In this document: piece after piece, positions 62,801 through 64,000 of the stretch
Numbering within the stretch: the stretch's first letter is position 1
How the letters are laid out: the number at the start of each line of letters is the position of its first letter
Source of the DNA: Bacteroidetes bacterium MedPE-SWsnd-G2
GTDB lineage: Bacteria; Bacteroidota; Bacteroidia; Flavobacteriales; Flavobacteriaceae
Assembly: GCA_001874335.1 (NCBI GenBank)
Contig: MPDE01000008.1
Span: 93,477 to 157,476 of the forward strand
Length of the DNA stretch: 64,000 nt
Direction of reading: 5' to 3'
Program-made: the position numbers and the translations under genes
The notes under the pieces: model-generated
Told to the model about the DNA's origin: nothing
The model's database searches: none
The model's input: only the letters and a program-made list of their open reading frames with translations

Positions 62801-64000
62801 GTGATTGTGATAATAGCTATGTAATATTTAGAACATGGGAAGCCATTGATTCTTGCGGGAATTCAGTAGTTGCATCGCATACTACTAGTATTCAAGATAC
62901 AACTGATCCTATATTAATCACAGGTGCTACTGACATTGAGCTTGAATGTGATTCTGATAATTTTTCTAACATAGAAGATTGGTTAAATAATAACGGTGGC
63001 GCTGAAGCAAGCGATAATTGTGGAGCAATTACTTGGACTAATTCATTTTCAACAATGATTCAAGATTGCACCTCTCCTATTGCTGTAATTTTTACTGCAA
63101 CTGATGAATGTGGTAATTTTGTGGAAACAACTGCAACCTATTTCATACAAGATACGACTGCTCCAGTAATAGATACTTTACCTGAAGCGTCAACAATAGA
63201 ATGTAACGAAACTGTAGAGTTTGCTCAAGCAACTGCAATTGATAACTGTTCAGCTGATGTAACATTAACTTTTGAGGACGTTACTACTGACGGTTCTTGT
63301 GAAGGATCTTATTCAATCACTCGAACTTGGACTGCAACAGATGCTTGTGGAAACAGCTCAACAGCGACTCAAACTATCAACGTAGAAGATACCACTGCTC
63401 CGGTAATAGCAGCATTATCTGAAACGTCAACAATAGAATGTAATGAAACTGTAGAATTTGCTCAAGCAACTGCAACTGATAACTGTAATGCGGATGTAAC
63501 ATTAACTTTCGAGGATTTGACTACTGAAGGTTCTTGTGAAGGATCTTATTCAATCACACGTACTTGGACAGCAACAGATGCTTGTGGAAACAGCTCAACG
63601 GCTACTCAAACAATCAATGTTGAAGATACGACTGCTCCAGTAATAAACACGTTACCAGAAGCGTCAACAATAGTATGTAATGAGACTGTAGAATTTGCTC
63701 AAGCAACTGCAACTGACAACTGTGCTGCAGATGTGACATTAACTTTCGAAGATGTTACAACAGATGGTTCTTGTGAAGGAGCGTATTCAATCACACGTAC
63801 TTGGACAGCAACAGATGCTTGTGGAAACAGCTCAACAGCTACTCAAACAATCAATGTTAAGGATACAACTGCTCCGGTAATAGATACCTTACCAGAAGCA
63901 TCAACAATAGAATGTAATGAAACTGCAGAGTTTGCTCAAGCAACGGCAACTGATAACTGTGCTGCGGATGTGACATTAACTTTTGAAGATGTTAGTACTG
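56878..64000 (+). CDS. Second giant surface protein with SprB-like and HYR-like repeats (cut by window edge)
   Basis: Open from the ATG at 56878 to the window end, at least 2374 residues; a second ATG at 56920 is possible and gives a tidier signal peptide (to about residue 42). Residues 45-455 form a single non-repeat domain (see findings). A PKD-like region follows, then one SprB-type repeat near residue 557 (NSCKDGNNGVIEVNITGG). After that come many Cys-rich HYR-like modules of about 79 aa with DNC, RTWTATDACGNSST and EDTTAPV patterns. A T9SS sorting domain should sit at the missing C-terminus. SprB is the gliding adhesin of Flavobacterium; adhesion here is inference. Confidence 0.9.
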   Translation, partial: MEEKRTISQFKPNNMNAILRQQKCIIVILIALFSNGYNLFGQVSYTDFSAGAAIIDVGNPNQTENNALKPYGLVFDLVENGIPVHWIIKPNKSFGGTTVDNKVDEADIVITGSSNSNMIAHDIINKECKTGPFLIASEYVEIATPILNSWISNNNGLTVYWNLIALSDIPVYGTLTSFPNIVIYDNGSDTPDIVDGFYDRAGIDTGYSLGTPGDLSQCDEFYVLSHHTDPYDVKRKPNKPISWTQQDTDNLYNFVVNGGNVWMGCHDVSLTETAIVTTSGQRLNFLSQEGLIPYADLTEVDTYVPWLAPYDAIGGYDDNNIVEKHNNTFNNNEVHYNSDTASHPFMQFYGNIEPALNGNSEHVYIPFGLGWNTETYVGLYDNGENDPRAEDLGAIVVYGHAFGNSSYGEILYTGSHISSSNDGTNAQWVGESRLFGNFLLKSALGSAMNLDVLGLDAISNIECVNANIAVNTTVTGGLGELSYSWESEIMSGTANNVTFSSHTTPNPSIQIPSTVEETTIYKITLTVTDTPKDGCTTPKTAKFITTITVYPEPEITYVVTHNSCKDGNNGVIEVNITGGLEPYDISWTGPNNFTSDLDVIKNLESGIYSITVLDSNNCSALAEPLDIEITSTDVEAPNLVAPSNVTIEGCELTSLTGLEYSTTPVEITIAQLEAGIGGNGSVKDDLGIETITYQDYTNSNCPIVITRTFIATDGCNNKDEQIQIITIEDSLPPTLDTTAFDFTIECNGDNYLDDLNSWLNNNGNAYAYDNCSAVIWTNNFTSLNMTCGIAGSTDVTFTASDACGNSVSTTATFTIEDNLAPNLVGLPSYISNEQPSCVDIPVLSFQNYIEESGDGNNSTFLEGEVFRFTDIASGIDALLTIVATVNTTVPMLDDNSNGVDGLKPRSAFSLDHTGDQAYTEYRIDFVETGTSTPSELPQFIATFNDIDGNSNYGEQNWTQNTTNYTLENPTDLSMSEEGSWLVATAGYVEYPGVTNSNPQANISTLNQNTTSFSFRLGVISRNGARSGNGRQHSVEFSCINGNFNNPSTVSDQITVECNDLEDAETVTAIDDCSEATVVFTEIRTDGDCENNYTLERTWTATDLCGNELSRTLTINVVDTTLPSFTVPSDVTINCTEDELNLDLTGHVTDESDNGCEIPVPFESSYTDVITPGSCEGNYIITRTWSLTDSCGNTFSEDQIIEVIDTEAPSFSMPQNVTIQCDGDLDNLSQTGQPFNVLDNCDSNVTVDYEDTVVNGTCNFNYEVKREWTVSDACGNSTTAIQTITIEDTEAPIFEALPSESTQECGSDLNFVDPVVSDNCDSKIDLKFVDTIVDGDCPNSYSVTRTWSATDDCGNTSNAIQIINIEDTQAPIFESLPSEETVNCEDGFVFQQAVVSDECSNSIQLTFNDVSTGDSCEGSYSVIRTWTAIDDCNNTSTATQTFIIIDTTAPVFENLPLVSNLQCDEEIVFAEPSATDNCAKDVTFSFVDETIPGTCEGNYTIIRTWTAADDCGNEAISTHTINVSDSTNPIISGLPTGIILECTDKVDFDTPTATDNCSTNVQLSFEDSTIDGDCKGSYTMVRTWTAIDDCGNSTTASQSITIQDSTPPVGTIPQGENNSELCLDDALIAYELDTDYIASLFTDNCSQSVIVNPLTTIINGDNCNWEIHHDFEVLDDCGNSTGDYKISYFGNDATTPEIAPLPEDRTIECNETVEFTQATASDNCTADVTLTFEDVTTDSSCEGAYSITRTWTATDACGNSSTATQTINLEDTTAPVIAVLPEASTIECNETVEFTQATATDNCTADVTLTFEDVTTDGNCEGAYSITRAWTATDACGNSSTATQTINVEDTIAPVIDTLPEASTIECNETVEFAQATAIDNCATDVTLTFEDVTTDGSCEGSYSITRTWTATDACGNSSIATQTINLEDTTAPILNMPIDIVVECDNIPDMETPTATDNCDSNVTINFIHEKIIPGDCDNSYVIFRTWEAIDSCGNSVVASHTTSIQDTTDPILITGATDIELECDSDNFSNIEDWLNNNGGAEASDNCGAITWTNSFSTMIQDCTSPIAVIFTATDECGNFVETTATYFIQDTTAPVIDTLPEASTIECNETVEFAQATAIDNCSADVTLTFEDVTTDGSCEGSYSITRTWTATDACGNSSTATQTINVEDTTAPVIAALSETSTIECNETVEFAQATATDNCNADVTLTFEDLTTEGSCEGSYSITRTWTATDACGNSSTATQTINVEDTTAPVINTLPEASTIVCNETVEFAQATATDNCAADVTLTFEDVTTDGSCEGAYSITRTWTATDACGNSSTATQTINVKDTTAPVIDTLPEASTIECNETAEFAQATATDNCAADVTLTFEDVST
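61954..64000 (+). repeat. 237-bp near-identical tandem coding repeats in the second giant protein
   Basis: Unit starts at 61954, 62191, 62428, then two diverged units from 62665, then 63157, 63394, 63631 and 63868 (cut by the edge). Successive like units are exactly 237 bp (79 codons) apart and share long identical DNA stretches around ACTCAAACAATCAA and GATGCTTGTGGAAA. The array continues beyond the window. Confidence 0.92.

Overview
The window is AT-rich chromosomal DNA from a member of the Flavobacteriaceae (phylum Bacteroidota), probably marine. This rests on several things in the sequence: promoters of the flavobacterial type (TTG, about 17-20 nt, then TAnnTTTG), almost no Shine-Dalgarno sequences, a type IX secretion (T9SS) C-terminal sorting domain, giant Cys-rich HYR/SprB-like surface proteins, a PafA-type alkaline phosphatase, DUF4240, DUF4159 and DUF3822 proteins, and a DnaX with no Cys-rich zinc module. 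No phage, insertion sequence or CRISPR array was seen, and most of the window is ordinary core genome.

Layout. 1-730: start of tamB (minus, runs off the edge), divergent from tsaD. 786-6068: plus-strand run tsaD, rsmE, DUF4159, trmH-like, AI-2E transporter, methyltransferase. 6065-7383: minus-strand SRAP, 53-aa micro-gene and ychJ. 7464-10496: small unknown gene, PafA-like phosphatase and DUF4240 gene. 10699-11003: Ser-Pro-Arg tRNA operon with promoter and terminator. 11102-13150: pgpH. 13278-15222: thiolase and NlpC/P60 peptidase. 15293-19133: gyrA followed by a TPR gene. 19394-22385: clpC and a 120-aa protein. 22526-32098: a 3190-aa T9SS-secreted adhesin-like protein. 32488-36786: hutH, a TlpA-like lipoprotein and nnr. 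37007-40730: gcvT, an SDR, phhB, a YebC/PmpR regulator and an NTF2-like protein. 40846-44557: tightly packed operon kdsB, HAD, CAT-fold acyltransferase, kdnB, plsC-like. 44643-49027: RecD-like helicase, membrane protein, DUF3822, rsmD, lipoprotein. 49066-49368: RNase P RNA (minus). 49518-52352: dnaX, lipoprotein, miaE. 52415-56528: barrel protein, then the polyphosphate operon sixA-ppk1-ppx. 56878-64000: a second giant surface protein running off the right edge.

How it fits together. Two operons look like functional units. kdsB to kdnB suggests an oxidised or aminated Kdo sugar for the outer-membrane glycolipid. sixA-ppk1-ppx makes and breaks polyphosphate. The two giant proteins share several module types and are the accessory, fast-evolving part of the window.

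The least expected signal is regulatory. A tandem palindrome TACGTA-N4-TACGTA, with the centres exactly 10 bp apart, occurs in three separate intergenic regions: before the 152-aa unknown gene, before the DUF4240/phosphatase pair, and in the leader of the 3190-aa adhesin. In the first two it sits 23 and 24 nt upstream of a TAnnTTTG box. At the adhesin it is embedded in a larger set of AATTAGTAC/GTACTAATT repeats. This looks like the operator of one unidentified regulator that links surface adhesion with phosphate scavenging.
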